Of a stretch of 64,000 nt of DNA, positions 62,076 through 64,000 are shown in pieces. Source of the DNA: Struthidea cinerea (taxonomy: Eukaryota > Chordata > Aves > Passeriformes > Corcoracidae). Location: NCBI GenBank assembly GCA_013397865.1, contig VZTI01003931.1, positions 620,001-684,000 of the forward strand, given 5' to 3'. Within the stretch, counting starts at the first letter, position 1. Each line of letters starts with the position of its first letter. The notes beneath the pieces were generated by a model. The model made no database searches, had not been told where the DNA came from, and worked only from the letters and a program-made list of their open reading frames with translations. A program made the position numbers and the translations under genes.

Positions 62076-63457
62076 CTGCCGGCGGAGAGCCCCGCCTCGC
62101 CTCGGCGGGCTCTTTATCGCGACTTTGGAGGGAGGGGGACACCCCGAGGGTGAGTGCCCCTTCCTCCGCAGCCCTCACGCCCCCGGTTGAGGCGGGCGTG
62201 TGCCGGGAAACGCGGCACCACCTTGGCCTGGCAGCGAGCGCTGGAAGGGAGCGCGCCCCGTCCCCCCCACTTCCGACGCTCTCGCATGAAAACTGCGTGT
62301 GAGTTTGGAACATGAGCTGGTCGGGCATGGAGGGTCCAGAGCGAAATAAAGAAATAAGTACACAAATAATAGTCGTTTACACCATTGCGGTGGTGTGCGG
62401 CGGGAGGTGGAGTGCGAGCCCTGCCCGAGGAAGAAGGAAAACTTCGTTCTAGGTCAGGCAGAATCCGAACCTCCGCAGCTGCCGGCCGGGCTAAGGCTCC
62501 GCCCGACCCGGGGGTTCGTCTCCTTCCCCCGCCGGCCCCGTGAAGCCGGGATACGCACGCTGGGGCCGTTCCCCGCGAGTTAACAGTCCCCTGGGATATT
62601 CCCTCGCTTGAACCGAGGGAGCGGCTCGGTGCTCTGGGTGCGTAGCCCTTATTTTTCAATAGCGTGAGCGCCCGGCGGGGCAATAGAGGCAGCGGAGACG
62701 GGTTCGTCCGAAGGATTGAGACCATTCTTCGCCGAAAACTCTGGTTTTCGGGGTTGTTTTCGTTAAAGCAGACCTGGCACGTCGGGAACAACCCTCTGGT
62801 ATTTTTTTTCCAACGAAACTTCATCCCTCGCTGCTCGCCCCAAACCGTATCGCCGCCGCTTCACACCCGGGGGGGAAAACGAAACGACCCCGAAACTCTT
62901 TCTTTCGACGGCATTGTCCCGACCGTCTCTGAAGAAAGGGCTCCTTCTTCCTCGGGGCTGCCACTTCAGCGCTCCGAGGAGGAAGGAGCAGATATTTTTT
63001 TTGTATGTTTTCTCTTCGAGTAATGCGATGGGGTTTTACTTTCGGTCTGAATTTCCGCTCCCACCTTCCTCAACGCCGCCTTTTTAACACCTGCTCGCTT
63101 GTTCCCACCTCCTCCTCTCTGAGGGGAGCGCGGCGGTAATGGAGGGGGGCTTTCCCGGGAAAAGTTATTTTTACAGCCCCCCCTCAGCCGCCGCCGCCGC
63201 CCTCCCCTCAGGGTCGCCTCTGAGGTGGCGGCCGCCGACGTGGGAATAGGCCCCCGATGGCTCCTGCGGTACCGTTACGCTTCAGAAATTCCCCTTCCCA
63301 ACGGGAATACGGGCTAGGCGTGCCGGGGGAGTCGGCGGTCGACATCTGTGGGGTGTCGGCTCTGGGTAGAAAGTGGAGGCGGGGGGACTGAGGTGAGGGA
63401 GATGGGGTCTGCGAGCACTTCTCTCATACCTGTCCACCCCATAAAATTGTGACTTGC

Positions 63458-63483
63458 ATTTATTACTATTATTATTATTATAA
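63458..63483. repeat. (ATT)n microsatellite
   Basis: Imperfect ATT repeat with one interruption (ATTACT followed by ATTATTATTATTAT). The adjacent stretch to 63510 is T-rich. Confidence 0.85.
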
Positions 63484-64000
63484 TTTTGTTACTGCCCTAC
63501 TTTTTTTGTACATACAAGCCCAATTCCCCAGCCCCCTGATCTCCATAGCCCACTCCTCCCTTTCCCCAGATCTCCATAGCTGTGTTCATAATAGTATGAG
63601 TGTGGCTAATATAAATATTAATCTAATCCTTATTGGAAGGATTTTAGTGCTTTCTGGATATCACAAATATGTAATCCAGGGGAGAATGACATTAGCCTGA
63701 AAGTGTGGAGTGCAAAATATGATTTGAATAAAAAGATAGGGTGGTATCTAATATTTCCTTTAGGGAGTACTATACTCTGAGCTGTCACAACCGATTGTGT
63801 AAATAGAGGAGACTGAGGGATGTGATCCTAATCATATTGATGAAACATTCATCTGAAAGACCGAGCGCAACCAGAAGGGACTCACTAGGAATACAATTAA
63901 ATCCTAATCTGAGAAGGAGGAATCCTCTGCAGGCTTTCCTCTAACCTGCAGCCCTCTCCCCCGTTTTCATTTCAGAGTCAGATAAAATGCAGGAGAGGAA
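63484..64000. other. intergenic, nothing recognised
   Basis: AT-rich sequence beyond the second GC-rich domain. No gene, and no repeat I could name. The part near 63820-63900 has no open frame. Confidence 0.5.

Larger units (their letters stand above)
60950..63420. other. second GC/CpG-rich domain downstream of EOMES
   Basis: CpG-rich DNA interrupted by an AT-rich block at 61725-62075. No coding gene is supported; the 236-codon minus frame (62114-62824) and the 140-codon plus frame (60858-61280) have no domains and reflect base composition. A CTCF-like word, CTATCAGGGGGCA, with two differences from consensus, is at 61347-61359 (+). Confidence 0.65.

Noticed and set aside
62114..62824. 236-codon minus frame in the downstream GC-rich domain
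   Set aside because: No domain or start context; composition alone explains it.

Overview
The window is vertebrate nuclear DNA, most likely from a bird. The evidence is several CR1 LINE fragments, a short-intron version of a T-box gene, and a solo retroviral LTR of avian type. The species cannot be fixed from sequence alone. Only one protein-coding gene can be supported: EOMES (eomesodermin/TBR2) on the + strand. It has six coding exons between 55895 and 59594, a TATA-box promoter near 55791 and a poly(A) signal at 60716. All six exons join in frame with GT-AG introns to give 661 residues. A second, internal acceptor in exon 6 would remove exactly 19 residues.

Positions 1-53990 are an AT-rich gene desert upstream of EOMES. 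Long open frames there are short, lack domains and look like chance. The desert holds CR1 fragments (3792-3926, 12020-12213, 15810-16460, 50826-51275, 52070-52830), a degenerate Ty3/gypsy-type reverse transcriptase remnant (47590-47795), ancient MIR-like SINE traces, two small tandem duplications and a solo LTR (50358-50812) with TG...CA ends and a 4-bp target-site duplication. CTCF-like motifs lie at 25749 and 41535. Several blocks look like candidate enhancers because they group FOXH1, T-box, FOX, POU or SMAD-type motifs (1150-1450, 31440-31620, 50040-50330).

From 53990 to about 57640 a CpG island covers the EOMES upstream flank, promoter and first exons. After the gene, a second GC-rich domain runs from about 60950 to 63420. 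It contains an AT-rich block (61725-62075) dense in T-box, TEAD, FOX and SMAD-like sites, the best downstream enhancer candidate, and an orphan textbook 3' splice site at 61592-61617.

The whole window reads as one developmental regulator in the middle of its regulatory domain. No new multi-gene system was found. The most useful observations are the alternative acceptor in exon 6, the Ty3/gypsy remnant, the solo LTR with its duplication, and the candidate regulatory blocks. Enhancer calls rest on motif reading alone, without alignment or chromatin data.
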